DNA of 64,000 nucleotides. Source: Candidatus Bathyarchaeota archaeon A05DMB-2 (GTDB lineage Archaea > Thermoproteota > Bathyarchaeia > Bathyarchaeales > Bathycorpusculaceae). Positions 7,505-16,480 of this stretch are shown here, piece after piece. The stretch lies in assembly GCA_018475625.1 (NCBI GenBank), contig JAAKEZ010000001.1, positions 1-64,000 on the forward strand. Reading direction: 5' to 3'. The notes under the pieces are model-generated. The model made no database searches. It had not been told where the DNA came from and saw only the letters and a list, made by a program, of their open reading frames with translations. Both the position numbers and the translations under genes were made by a program. Position 1 is the first letter of the stretch. Each line of letters opens with the position of its first letter.

Positions 7505-9030
7505 ACTTCATGTCTCCTTCCAAACGTGGATTTAGAGTTTGTGAGTAGATTTTTGAATTTTTCTGAAAAAGCCCCGTAGTCCACCCGGCTTTTCGTCAGG
7601 GGAGTGGCAAGCTCTGTCAACAGGTTTAAGTCTATGAAGTTTTCTGCAACTTCTAATGCTTTAGCGCCAAACTCCTCGTATTTTATCTCAATTTCCGGAA
7701 TTGTGCCACGTCCCTCCAATTCCAAGCGTGGAACTATGCCTAGAAGCTTGACGCCCGCATTTTCAAGAGCGCGTTTAATGACAAGATTAATCTCCTCAGT
7801 CAGGTAGCTGATGCGCACCTTGTTCAAGATTACGCCTTCTGTTTTAACACCGAGGCTTTTTAAGGTATTAACGTAGTTGAGCGTGTTTATCAACGCGCCT
7901 TCTATGCCTTCCTTTTCGCAGCCCACCACAACGATTGTAGGTGTGCCCAAAGCGGCTGCTACTTCTGCGGTTGAAGAAGGTCTTTGTGCACTCTCGTTTA
8001 GCAGTCCTGTGAAAGCGCTCATGGCACCTTCGATTATTAGGAAATCATAGTTTCTACCTGCATCTTCTACGGCGTCGAATATTGGCGTCCAGCCGCTCTC
8101 CCCGATTCTGATCGAAGAAAAATCTTTAATCGGCTCTTTGGTGAGGTAGAGCGCTGGCACCGAGTCACGTATGTCTCCGCCTACCTTCAGCACTCCCACA
8201 TGGAAACCCCTCTTTTTGAGTGCACCAGCTACTCCAGTCACGATGAGGGTTTTTCCTGAACCGCTTCCGGTGGCGGTTATCAAAATAAGCACTGGGCGCT
8301 TGTTCTTTTGAGATGATTTGCCCAGCGCGGTAACGTTGGTTGAGATGCCTACTTCGCTTTTTATTTCCTTCTTCAGCTTCGCGTTGGCAGCTCTTATTTC
8401 TTTCAGTTCTTCTGCGTTTATGCCCAACGAGTTCATTATGCTTCTGATTATGACGGGGTTCTGGTCTAAAAGTGCGTGTATGGACACTCCGGCAATGTTG
8501 CCTTCCTTGTTGGCTATTCCTGAGACGAGATCTTGAGGGTCTTTGCGGTAGTTGACTCGCATGGCGTGTGAGACGAGTATGGGCCTAGCGTCTTTGCCGA
8601 GCCTGATTTTGCCGTAGGTGTGACAGTGAAAACCTGTGACTTCGCCCCCCATTTCTTCTGTGATGAAACTTTTGCCAGTGATGGTTGCTTTTACGCGGTC
8701 GGTGCATATCAGCGGTTTGAATTCAGCGTCTAACAAGCCGAGTCCGTCTCGCGTGATGGGTATCGATGATAAGCGTCCGATGTCGGTTTCTTTTGCGAGC
8801 ATTTGGAAGCCAGCGCATATTCCTAGCACAAATTTGCCTGAGTCAGCCATCTTCAAAATTTCGTGGACAATTTTGCCTTTTAAACTTTGAGATTCTACGA
8901 GGCTGCCGCCTGGGATTATTATCATATCGAGGACTTCTGAAGCTGGTTTCCCCTTTACTTGACCGTCTTGGCGGACTATGTCCGTCGGCAAGTTTCCGAA
9001 TTCTTCAAAGCAGGGTAACGTCCCTGGCAA
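7495..9030 (-). CDS. CobB/CobQ-like amidotransferase with permuted domain order (GATase then ATPase)
   Basis: Residues about 35-200 form a class-I-like glutamine amidotransferase: IIIPGGSLVES, the nucleophile in GICAGFQML (Cys72) and the GVSIHALLD histidine (His185). Residues about 245-480 form a dethiobiotin-synthetase-like P-loop ATPase: ITATGSGSGKT (252-261), LIIEGAMSA and a VVGCEKEG segment. CobB/CbiA and CobQ/CbiP have the ATPase first, so this order is reversed. Context (early tetrapyrrole and B12 genes) suggests amidation of a corrinoid or other tetrapyrrole carboxylate, but the substrate is not established. TTG 9030 is the only canonical start, yet plausible coding (KIGLTYLPG) continues upstream to an ATA at 9063. 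Confidence 0.75.
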   Translation of the reverse strand: MPGTLPCFEEFGNLPTDIVRQDGQVKGKPASEVLDMIIIPGGSLVESQSLKGKIVHEILKMADSGKFVLGICAGFQMLAKETDIGRLSSIPITRDGLGLLDAEFKPLICTDRVKATITGKSFITEEMGGEVTGFHCHTYGKIRLGKDARPILVSHAMRVNYRKDPQDLVSGIANKEGNIAGVSIHALLDQNPVIIRSIMNSLGINAEELKEIRAANAKLKKEIKSEVGISTNVTALGKSSQKNKRPVLILITATGSGSGKTLIVTGVAGALKKRGFHVGVLKVGGDIRDSVPALYLTKEPIKDFSSIRIGESGWTPIFDAVEDAGRNYDFLIIEGAMSAFTGLLNESAQRPSSTAEVAAALGTPTIVVVGCEKEGIEGALINTLNYVNTLKSLGVKTEGVILNKVRISYLTEEINLVIKRALENAGVKLLGIVPRLELEGRGTIPEIEIKYEEFGAKALEVAENFIDLNLLTELATPLTKSRVDYGAFSEKFKNLLTNSKSTFGRRHEVCS

Positions 9031-9090
9031 ATACGTCAGCCCGATTTTGTGTCTAAATTTTATTCTAAGCAGCCCCTTCGGTTAATTTGG

Positions 9091-9106
9091 GCAAAGCTTA
9101 TATTTA
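9091..9106 (+). promoter_or_regulatory. hemA promoter (BRE/TATA), probably giving a leaderless mRNA
   Basis: GCAAAG at 9091-9096 followed by CTTATATTTA at 9097-9106 resembles a BRE plus TATA box. Its spacing to the hemA ATG at 9128 (about 25-27 bases from the box centre) would place the transcript start at or next to the initiation codon. Confidence 0.6.
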
Positions 9107-9127
9107 AGGTGGCCGGTTTATCCAACC

Positions 9128-10411
9128 ATGCACTCCTCAGCCAAAGACATCAACATTGTCAACGTGAGGATCACGCATAAAACGGCACGTGTTCCCTTAA
9201 TTGAAGCCGTAGCATTTAGGGACATGAGGAGCGCATTGAAAGCTATCCGCTCCATGGATAATGTTGAAGAGTGTGTCCTTCTTCAAACGTGTAATCGAAT
9301 TGAGCTTTATATCGTAAGCGAAAAAGGCGAGAAAGTAGCCGAGATGGCAAAGGATTTGTTGGCGAAGAAAGCTGGCGCAATGGCGGAAGAAGCTTCTAAA
9401 GCCATCGAGTGTTCTTTGAACGGCGACGCGCTTAGACATATTTTGAGGCTCACGTCTGGATTAGAGTCGATGGTGATAGGTGAGGATCAAATTCTCAATC
9501 AGGTTTGGGATGCCTATTTAGAAGCTGAATCTGCAAAGACCGCAGGGATTATTCTTAAGCATTTGTTTATGAGGGCAATGAGTGTTGGAAGACGCGTTAG
9601 AAAAGAAACAGACATCAACAAGGGCGCCGTATCGGTGGGTTCTGCAGCAGTGGAGTTAGCTGAATCGTTGTTAGGCAAACTTGACCAAAAGAAAGTTCTA
9701 GTAATGGGCGCAGGTGAGATGGGAACCCTTGTAGCTAAGGCGTTAGCTAGACGTTGCCTCAAACCCATTTTCATAGCAAACAGAACATATGCCCGAGCGG
9801 TGAAATTGGCTGAGGAACTTTCCGGTAGCGCTGTAAAGTTTGATAAGCTGGAAGAAGCTCTCGTAGACGCTGATGTGGTTATTTGTTCCACAGCGGCGCC
9901 GCATTATCTGTTGACTAAGGACTTGGTTGCTAAATTAATGAAGCAACGCCAAAACAAAAATGACCTGATAATGATCGACATTTCAAATCCTCGAAACGTT
10001 GAAAAAGCAACGCAGGAAGTAGAAAAAGTAAAACTTTATGACATAGACGATCTTCAGTTAATAGCCGAAAAGAATAAGCGAAAACGGCAGAGAAGCATGG
10101 AAAAAGCTTCCAAAATCATAGATGAAGAACTTATCTTGCTAAATAGAGATATAAAAATTCAGACAGTTAGAGATATAGTTTCATTCCTGTTCTCGCGTGC
10201 TGAGGAAATACGGCAGAAAGAACTTGCGAAGGCCCTTAAAATGTTAGGCGATGTTGACGAGAGAGAAAAGAAGATTATAGAAGATTTGACTTTCATTCTA
10301 CTTAAACAGACGTATGCTCCTATAGTTGAGAATTTGCGTTCAGCCGCTAAGGACGATGACAAGAAGTTGATTGAGGTTGCAATCAAACTGTTCGGCATGG
10401 AGCCAAGTTAA
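9128..10411 (+). CDS. hemA: Glutamyl-tRNA reductase
   Basis: HemA reduces glutamyl-tRNA(Glu) to glutamate-1-semialdehyde with NADPH, the first committed step of C5 tetrapyrrole synthesis. The 427-residue protein has the catalytic cysteine in LLQTCNRIELY (Cys55), the GLESMVIGEDQILNQV motif, the NADPH-binding VLVMGAGEMGTLVAKAL segment (about 190-205), and a C-terminal helical dimerisation domain. It is divergent from the other hem genes and heads the plus-strand corrin operon. Confidence 0.96.
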   Translation: MHSSAKDINIVNVRITHKTARVPLIEAVAFRDMRSALKAIRSMDNVEECVLLQTCNRIELYIVSEKGEKVAEMAKDLLAKKAGAMAEEASKAIECSLNGDALRHILRLTSGLESMVIGEDQILNQVWDAYLEAESAKTAGIILKHLFMRAMSVGRRVRKETDINKGAVSVGSAAVELAESLLGKLDQKKVLVMGAGEMGTLVAKALARRCLKPIFIANRTYARAVKLAEELSGSAVKFDKLEEALVDADVVICSTAAPHYLLTKDLVAKLMKQRQNKNDLIMIDISNPRNVEKATQEVEKVKLYDIDDLQLIAEKNKRKRQRSMEKASKIIDEELILLNRDIKIQTVRDIVSFLFSRAEEIRQKELAKALKMLGDVDEREKKIIEDLTFILLKQTYAPIVENLRSAAKDDDKKLIEVAIKLFGMEPS

Positions 10412-10426
10412 CTTTGAGCATGGTTA

Positions 10427-11491
10427 GTGCTTATGAATAAAATAGGCTTAATAATAATTGGACACGGAAGTAAGCTTCCTCACAACAGGGAAAACCTGGA
10501 AAAACTGGCTGAAATTGTACGAAAGAGGTCAAAGTTCAAGACGGTTCAAATCTCGTTCATGGTGCGAAACAAGCCAACAATTCCCGAGGCAATAGAAAGC
10601 GTCGCAAAAAAAGGCGTCTCAAAGATTGTGCTGGTGCCAGCGTTCCTTGCTCCAGGTGTGCACACCACGCAGGAAATTCCCGAGTTGATAGGGTTAAAGG
10701 AGCAGGAACTCGCACTGAAAGCACGCGGAATACAGCTAATCTACGGCGAACCGTTAGGAGCTGACGAGCGCATAGCAGACATCATAGAAGAAAAAGCCAT
10801 GCACGCCCTCGGACAAGTCAGCAGCGAAAGCGTCCTGACCGATGCTTACGCAATCGCTGCTTCAAAGAAAATTGCGGATACAAGCATGAACATCATTAGG
10901 CAAGAGCTTGGCGATTCGTTGAAAAACGCCCCCAAGTGCCATGTGCCTATCATAGAACGTGTGATTCACACAACCGCCGACCCTGAGTTCGCAAAGCTGC
11001 TATTTATTAGCGAGAACGCGGTGGAAGCAGGAATAGGCGCCATCAGGTCTGGAGCTAAGATTGTGACTGACGTGAAGATGGTGAAGGCGGGCATAAACGC
11101 GGCGAGGCTGAAGAAGTTTGGCGCCCGCATTCTCACTTATGTCGATGATAAGCGCACTGTTGAAATTGCTAAAAGTCAAGGCTTGACGAGGTCTGCTGCT
11201 GCAATGCGCTTAGCAATTAAGGAAGGCTTGAACGGCGCGGTCGTGCTCATAGGCAATGCGCCCACTGCAGCGTTCGAACTGGCAAACGCTGTCGAAAAAG
11301 GGTTAGCCAAGCCTGCACTTATCGTGGCAGTTCCCGTGGGTTATGTGGGCGCCGCTGAATCAAAAGATATGATTTCGAAGCTGTCTACATCGTTCATCAT
11401 AATCAGGGGGCGTAAAGGCGGTAGCACAATTGCCGTAGCCATATTCAACGCGTTGCTTTCAATGGCTGAACAAAACGCATCTAAAGCTTAA
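10427..11491 (+). CDS. CbiX-CbiC fusion: sirohydrochlorin cobaltochelatase + cobalt-precorrin-8 methylmutase
   Basis: Residues 1-125 are a small archaeal CbiX: IIIGHGSKLP (His13), SFMVRNKPTIPEA, and PAFLAPGVHTTQEIP with the second metal histidine (His79). It would insert Co2+ into sirohydrochlorin. Residues about 138-354 are CbiC, which moves the C11 methyl to C12 to form cobyrinate: VIHTTADPEF with catalytic His181, GAKIVTDVKMVKAGI, IGNAPTAAFELA and VPVGYVGAAESKD. The fusion joins an early and a late step of the pathway. The start is GTG 10427 or ATG 10433, 15 bases after hemA. Confidence 0.93.
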   Translation: MLMNKIGLIIIGHGSKLPHNRENLEKLAEIVRKRSKFKTVQISFMVRNKPTIPEAIESVAKKGVSKIVLVPAFLAPGVHTTQEIPELIGLKEQELALKARGIQLIYGEPLGADERIADIIEEKAMHALGQVSSESVLTDAYAIAASKKIADTSMNIIRQELGDSLKNAPKCHVPIIERVIHTTADPEFAKLLFISENAVEAGIGAIRSGAKIVTDVKMVKAGINAARLKKFGARILTYVDDKRTVEIAKSQGLTRSAAAMRLAIKEGLNGAVVLIGNAPTAAFELANAVEKGLAKPALIVAVPVGYVGAAESKDMISKLSTSFIIIRGRKGGSTIAVAIFNALLSMAEQNASKA

Positions 11492-11504
11492 GGATGATTA
11501 GGAC

Positions 11505-12605
11505 ATGGCGAGGTTTTTGAAGTACGGCATCACAACAGGCGCAAGCGCAACCGCCGCAGCCAAGGCTGCCCTAATTACCCTACTCAGCGGACCAGTCGAC
11601 AGAGTGGTGATACCCACGCCGATAGGGCTTCGCTTCGAGATACCAGTTAAAGAATGCAGAAAACTCGACGACGCCACCGCGTTGGCTGTTGTTGTGAAGG
11701 ATGCTGGAGAGGACATTGACGCCACTAACGGGCTGGAGATATCCGCCACCGTGCGTCTCACTGATGACGGCAAGGTCACGATAACGAACGGCCAAGGCAT
11801 TGGCACCGTGACGAAACCAGGCTTGCAGGTGCCTGTTGGAGAGCCAGCCATAAACCCTATGCCTAAGCGAATGATAACCGAAGCAGTTAAAGAGATGCTT
11901 CCCGCTGGCAAAGGCGCTGAAGTTGTTGTCAGTGCCCCTGAAGGCGAGAAGGTGGCAGAGAAGACGCTTAACGCGAAGTTAGGCGTGGTCGGCGGCATCT
12001 CCGTGCTCGGCACGACTGGTGTAGTAAAGCCCTACTCGTTGGAGGCGTGCCGCCGTTCCATGGTTCCTCAGATTGATATTGCCCTTGCATGCGGGTATAA
12101 GCGCATCTTTGTTGTGCCGGGCAACATTGGGGAAAAGATAACTAGGCAGTTTTTCAAGGTGCCTGAAGAGGCGATTGTGCAGACTGGCGACTTCATGGGT
12201 TACATGCTGGACAAGGCAGTTGAGAAAGGCGTGCAGGAGATAGTTCTTCTCGGACACCCGGGCAAGCTGGTGAAGTTGGCGGCAGGCATTTTCAACACGC
12301 ATCACAAGGTGGCTGACGCGCGAAACGAGGTTATCGCCGCCTATGCGGGCGCCGCTGGCGCTGACACCGAGACGATAAACGCTGTGCTGCAAGCGAACAC
12401 TACGGAAGAAGCCGCGGAGATACTCAAGCGGAAGAATCTGTCACATGCGACTTTTGATAAGATAGCGCAAAGGGTTAACTCGCGTGTTGCGGAGCGGACA
12501 GGGAACAAAGCAAAGATAAGCGTGATAATTGTTTCTATGGGTGGACAGGTCTTGGGGATGGATGAAAACGCTAGGTGTGCAGAAACGTGGCTAAACTCAG
12601 CATAG
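11505..12605 (+). CDS. cbiD: Cobalt-precorrin-5B C1-methyltransferase
   Basis: CbiD methylates C1 of the ring-contracted cobalt corrin in the anaerobic pathway. The 366-residue protein starts with the diagnostic KYGITTGASATAAAKAAL segment and shows TNGQGIGTVTKPGLQ, GEPAINPMPKRMI, and LLGHPGKLVKLAAGIFNTHHKVADAR-type motifs. Length and motifs match the whole family. It overlaps cbiE by about 30 bases if the first GTG of cbiE is used. Confidence 0.95.
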   Translation: MARFLKYGITTGASATAAAKAALITLLSGPVDRVVIPTPIGLRFEIPVKECRKLDDATALAVVVKDAGEDIDATNGLEISATVRLTDDGKVTITNGQGIGTVTKPGLQVPVGEPAINPMPKRMITEAVKEMLPAGKGAEVVVSAPEGEKVAEKTLNAKLGVVGGISVLGTTGVVKPYSLEACRRSMVPQIDIALACGYKRIFVVPGNIGEKITRQFFKVPEEAIVQTGDFMGYMLDKAVEKGVQEIVLLGHPGKLVKLAAGIFNTHHKVADARNEVIAAYAGAAGADTETINAVLQANTTEEAAEILKRKNLSHATFDKIAQRVNSRVAERTGNKAKISVIIVSMGGQVLGMDENARCAETWLNSA

Positions 12606-13264
12606 TCGGAACAGGCCCAGGCTCCCCAGATTACGTGACTCCCGCGGCAAGAAAAACTGTAAAAGACGCGCAAATCGTTATCGGTGCTGAGAGAAGCCTG
12701 ATCCTGTTCCGCGAGGACATTAAAGGCGAATCGTTGACGTTGACCGCCAAGAACCTCGATGACGCGCTCAATTACGCGGTTGACTCCGCCAAAGCAGGCA
12801 AATCCGTAGCGGTACTATCGACGGGTGACCCTGGCTTCTCAGGTCTCTTGGGATCTGTTCTGAAAAGAACCAACAGTAGACATGTTGAAATTGCCGTCAT
12901 ACCTGGCGTGAGTTCGGTTCAGGCGTGTGCCGCGGCGCTTCAAATGTGCTGGGATGAAGTTAGCCTATTCAGTTTTCATGATGTGGCAAGTAGCGAAAAG
13001 AGGATTGCGCTTGCGAAGGCTGTTAAGGCTGGGAAAGACGTGGTGCTGATTCCGAACCCTAAGGTTTTCACCCCGCGCATGATTTCCAGTTTTCTATTAA
13101 AAAACGGAGCCGACAAAGCAACTCCAGTCGTTATATGCGAGAATATAACATTGAGTGATGAAAGAATCGTCCAGACCACTCTTGAAAACGCCGCACAACA
13201 GGATTTCGAACCAATGTGCGTGATGGTCATAAAATCCAGTTCAAAAATGAAAATGCGTGATTGA
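12575..13264 (+). CDS. cbiE: Cobalt-precorrin-7 (C5)-methyltransferase
   Basis: CbiE methylates C5 of the corrin ring. The tetrapyrrole-methylase fold is clear: SIVGTGPGSPDYVT SAM loop, IVIGAERSL, LSTGDPGFSGLLG, VIPGVSSVQACAAALQM and VVICENITL near the end. Initiation is at GTG 12575 or, more consistent with the fold, at GTG 12587; either overlaps cbiD. It is followed by cbiT, overlapping by 8 bases. CbiE and CbiT correspond to the two halves of bacterial CobL and are separate here. Confidence 0.93.
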   Translation: MCRNVAKLSIVGTGPGSPDYVTPAARKTVKDAQIVIGAERSLILFREDIKGESLTLTAKNLDDALNYAVDSAKAGKSVAVLSTGDPGFSGLLGSVLKRTNSRHVEIAVIPGVSSVQACAAALQMCWDEVSLFSFHDVASSEKRIALAKAVKAGKDVVLIPNPKVFTPRMISSFLLKNGADKATPVVICENITLSDERIVQTTLENAAQQDFEPMCVMVIKSSSKMKMRD

Positions 13265-13859
13265 AATGTGGACTTATAAGACTCCCGGAATCCCCGATGA
13301 ACTATTCACCCAAAGCGATAATGTTCCCGGACCCACAAAAGAGGAGATAAGAGTGCTAACCATCTCGAAGGCTCGCCTTAGCGGGGGCTCTTTGGTTGTG
13401 GATGTCGGGTGCGGCACGGGCGGCTTAACTGTGGAAGCAGCCTTTCAGGTGGCTCCCAATGGCAAAGTCTTCGCCATAGACGAGGACGCGGAAGCCTGCG
13501 AATTGACTAAGAGCAACGTGGCAAAATTTGCCGTGCAAAACACTGTGCAAATTATAAATGGGAAATCTCCCGAAGCCATGCGGAACCTGCCGCAGGTGGA
13601 CTCCGTTCTCGTCGGGGGAAGCCGGTCTTTGAGAGAGGTGCTAGGTGTTTCTCAGGAAAAGCTGAAGAAGAACGGCAGAATCGTCGTAAACGCCATACTG
13701 CTGGAAACGGCGTATGCGGCTTTGGATGAGTTGAAAAGGCTGGACTTCAGGGATGTTGAGGTGGTGCAGGTTTTTGTGGCTAAAGGAAAAGAAGTTGGAT
13801 GTGGAACCATGATGCTGGCAAGGAACCCCGTTACGATTATATCTGCGACGAAACGATAG
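13257..13859 (+). CDS. cbiT: Cobalt-precorrin-6B C15-methyltransferase (decarboxylating)
   Basis: CbiT methylates C15 and decarboxylates the C12 acetate side chain. The 200-residue class-I Rossmann methyltransferase has PGIPDELF, the MT-to-SAM motif VVDVGCGTGGLTVEAA, AIDEDAEACELTKSN and VDSVLVGGSRSLREVL. The start is GTG 13257 (overlapping cbiE) or ATG 13266. It sits between cbiE and cbiL. Confidence 0.93.
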   Translation: MIEMWTYKTPGIPDELFTQSDNVPGPTKEEIRVLTISKARLSGGSLVVDVGCGTGGLTVEAAFQVAPNGKVFAIDEDAEACELTKSNVAKFAVQNTVQIINGKSPEAMRNLPQVDSVLVGGSRSLREVLGVSQEKLKKNGRIVVNAILLETAYAALDELKRLDFRDVEVVQVFVAKGKEVGCGTMMLARNPVTIISATKR

Positions 13860-13869
13860 GTGAAAAGGT

Positions 13870-14634
13870 GTGGTTGGGAAATTTATAGGAGTCGGCGTTG
13901 GTCCGGGCGACCCAGAACTCATCACAGTGAAAGCCGTCAAAGCGCTTAAAGCAGCGGATGTGATTTGCTTCCCGAAATCGCACGCTAACAAGCCCAGCAT
14001 GGCGCTCGGCATGGTAAAGCAAGTTCTGAAAGAACGGGCGAAGCCACCTGAGGTGCTGGAACTGGTTTTCCCGATGACAAAGGATGAGCTTGACGTTAAG
14101 AGGTTATGGGCTGAAAACGCTGCGATTGTGGCTGCGAAAGTTGAAGCCGGTAAAGTGGTTGTTTTCATCACGTTGGGCGACCCGATGCTTTACAGCACGT
14201 TTCTTTATCTTTACCGAAGCCTGAGGGAGGGCTATCCTAACGTGAGACTAAAGATAATCCCAGGCGTGACGTCGGTGACCGCTGCCGCCGCAAGCGCCAA
14301 ACTGCCGCTAGCTGAAATGGAGGAAGTAATTTCGATAGTACCTTCCGACCTAGACCCAGGGCTCATCGAGGAGACCGCCCGTCACGCGGATAATCTTGTT
14401 TTCATGAAGTGCGCTCATCGCCTGAAAGACTTGGCGCCGATATTGGTAAAGGCTGGGTTCACCGAAGACTCGACGGTTGCTCTGGTAAAGCGGTGCACAT
14501 TGCCCGAGGAGAAAGTCGTAGTTGGCAGACTCAGCGACGTGCAAAACTGGGATATAGGTGAAGACTATTTTTCCGTGGCGATAATAAAGAGGAGCGAGTT
14601 TACAATTAACAAGGAAAAGGGTGATGTGCTATGA
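13870..14634 (+). CDS. cbiL: Cobalt-precorrin-2 C20-methyltransferase
   Basis: CbiL adds the C20 methyl that is later lost on ring contraction. The sequence has GVGVGPGDPELITVKAVKAL, the CbiL-type FPKSHANKPSMAL segment, VVFITLGDPMLYSTFLYLY and IIPGVTSVTAAAA. The length of 254 is larger than other corrin methylases, as usual for CbiL. The GTG start at 13870 follows AAAGGTG closely. Its stop overlaps the cbiF start as ATGA. Confidence 0.93.
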   Translation: MVGKFIGVGVGPGDPELITVKAVKALKAADVICFPKSHANKPSMALGMVKQVLKERAKPPEVLELVFPMTKDELDVKRLWAENAAIVAAKVEAGKVVVFITLGDPMLYSTFLYLYRSLREGYPNVRLKIIPGVTSVTAAAASAKLPLAEMEEVISIVPSDLDPGLIEETARHADNLVFMKCAHRLKDLAPILVKAGFTEDSTVALVKRCTLPEEKVVVGRLSDVQNWDIGEDYFSVAIIKRSEFTINKEKGDVL

Positions 14635-15392
14635 GCCAAGTTGTATTCATCGGGGCTGGTCCTGGCGACCCTGAACTGATTACGCTGAAAGGGAAAAAGT
14701 GGCTCGAAAAAGCGGATGTCGTCATCTACACTGGTTCGCTTTTGAATCCACAGATACTCAAGTACTGCAAGCCCAGCGCTGAGCTCTACGACAGCGCCAA
14801 GATGAATCTGCAGGAAGTTTTGAAAGTAATGGTAGAAGCTGTGAAAGCGGGCAAACTCGTTGCCAGAGTGCACGACGGCGACCCAAGCATATACGGCGCA
14901 ATACAGGAGCAAATAGATTTCCTCGACAAGGAAAATATCACGTACTTCCGAGTCCCCGGCGTAAGCTGTCTACAGGGCGCTGCAGCAAGTCTCAACCGAG
15001 AGTTAACGTTACCCAACATTTCTCAAACCGTAATAATAACACGTCCTGAAGGCAGAACACCTATGCCAGAAGGCGAAAGCCTCACCGCATTAGCGAAACA
15101 TCAAGCAACAATGGTCATCTTCTTGGGCACGCTGCACATCGCGCAGGTCGTGGCAGACCTCCAAAAAGGAGGCTACCCAAAAGACACGCCTGCAGCCGTG
15201 GTTTACAAGGCTACTTGGCCTGAGCAGCAAATCGTCAAAGGCACGTTAAACGACATTGTTGAAAAAGTGAAGGCGGCAGGAATCACTCAGACGGCGCTAA
15301 TATTCGTGGGAAAAGTCTTTAACCCTGAAGAGTACGATTTCTCAAAACTCTATGACGCAGCGTTTACCACGGGCTTCCGCAAAGGAGCATAA
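14631..15392 (+). CDS. cbiF: Cobalt-precorrin-4 C11-methyltransferase
   Basis: CbiF methylates C11. Diagnostic motifs: VVFIGAGPGDPELITLKG, the CbiF/CobM-specific VVIYTGSLLNPQILKYC, VARVHDGDPSIYGAIQEQ and FRVPGVSCLQGAAASLNRELTLP. Its start shares an ATGA overlap with cbiL. The next gene, cbiG, begins 2 bases after its stop. Confidence 0.95.
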   Translation: MSQVVFIGAGPGDPELITLKGKKWLEKADVVIYTGSLLNPQILKYCKPSAELYDSAKMNLQEVLKVMVEAVKAGKLVARVHDGDPSIYGAIQEQIDFLDKENITYFRVPGVSCLQGAAASLNRELTLPNISQTVIITRPEGRTPMPEGESLTALAKHQATMVIFLGTLHIAQVVADLQKGGYPKDTPAAVVYKATWPEQQIVKGTLNDIVEKVKAAGITQTALIFVGKVFNPEEYDFSKLYDAAFTTGFRKGA

Positions 15393-15394
15393 TC

Positions 15395-16480
15395 ATGTAC
15401 GCTAACGGAATTGCCATTGTCGCCATCACACGTCGCGGAGTCGAAACCGCACGCAGAATAAAAACCACCCTTGCCAGTCTGAGAATCCCCTGCACAGTGT
15501 ACGCGCCCGAAAAGTATGCAAAGGTAGGCGTGGTTCCGATGGACAAGAAACTAGACACGTTCATCCGAGACATCTACAGCACCGTGGACGCCATAGTAGC
15601 AGTGATGGCAGCAGGCATAATAATCAGGGCAGTAGCTCCGCACCTTCAAGGAAAACTGGCTGACCCCGCTGTCCTAGCGGTGGATGCTTCAGGGCGGTTT
15701 GTGATTAGCCTGTTGGCGGGACACTACGGCGGAGCCAACCAGCTAACACGGCTAATCGCTGAGGGCATCAGCGCCACACCTGTGATAACCACCGAATCCG
15801 ACGTCATAGGCAAGCAGAGTGTTGATGAACTCGCGCGAGCATTGCACTTGACAATTGTGAATCCTGAGAGCCTTGTCGCTGTTAACGCTGCCTTGGTAGA
15901 CGGGAAACGGTTAGCCTTGGTTTTGGTCGATGGAGTCAAAATTCCAGATAGTGCGGCTAAGTGTTACACTGTTGAGAAGGCAACGAATATGGAACAAGCA
16001 CTGAAAATCATAAGCAATTACGACGCTGGCGCGGTAATCACTGAAGAAGTAATGTCACCGCAAGAGTTTGGAAAACCCGTCACACTCCTGAAGCCTAAGA
16101 CCATAACGGTGGGGTTGGGCGCAAGAAAAAACGTTACTGCAGACCAAGTTCTCGAAGCGGTGAACGCGGCTTTGAAGCGCGCCAACGTTCCGTTGGAGCG
16201 GGTGTACCGCTTAGCGACGGTTGACATAAAGAAGGATTCCTCAGCCATGATTGAAGCGTCTGAGAAGCTGAGGCTCACGCTTGACTTCGTCAGTGTTGAC
16301 GCCTTGCGCGCTTTTAAGCACGGGGACCTGTCTCCCGACTCAAAATTGGTGGAGGAGAAAATTGGTGTTGGAGGCGTATGTGAACGAGCAGCATTAATAA
16401 CCGCGGGGGAAAAACCACGATTAATCCTGAAAAAGATGAAAATGAACGGCGTGACCGTGGCAGTAGCAGAGGGCGAATAA
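15395..16480 (+). CDS. cbiG: Cobalt-precorrin-5A hydrolase
   Basis: CbiG opens the delta-lactone of cobalt-precorrin-5A and releases C2 as acetaldehyde. The 361-residue protein has three segments as expected: an N-terminal part (AIVAITRRGVETARRIK, VAVMAAGIIIRAVAPHL), a middle part with SLLAGHYGGANQLTR and TTESD, and a C-terminal CbiG domain beginning VGLGARKNVT with ATVDIKKDSSAM. Its TAA stop (16478-16480) overlaps the ATA that appears to initiate cbiH. Confidence 0.94.
   Translation: MYANGIAIVAITRRGVETARRIKTTLASLRIPCTVYAPEKYAKVGVVPMDKKLDTFIRDIYSTVDAIVAVMAAGIIIRAVAPHLQGKLADPAVLAVDASGRFVISLLAGHYGGANQLTRLIAEGISATPVITTESDVIGKQSVDELARALHLTIVNPESLVAVNAALVDGKRLALVLVDGVKIPDSAAKCYTVEKATNMEQALKIISNYDAGAVITEEVMSPQEFGKPVTLLKPKTITVGLGARKNVTADQVLEAVNAALKRANVPLERVYRLATVDIKKDSSAMIEASEKLRLTLDFVSVDALRAFKHGDLSPDSKLVEEKIGVGGVCERAALITAGEKPRLILKKMKMNGVTVAVAEGE

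Noticed and set aside
7495-9030. Normal cobyrinate a,c-diamide synthase (cbiA) or cobyric acid synthase (cbiP)
   Set aside because: Both related domains are present but in reversed order, so a direct orthology call is not justified.
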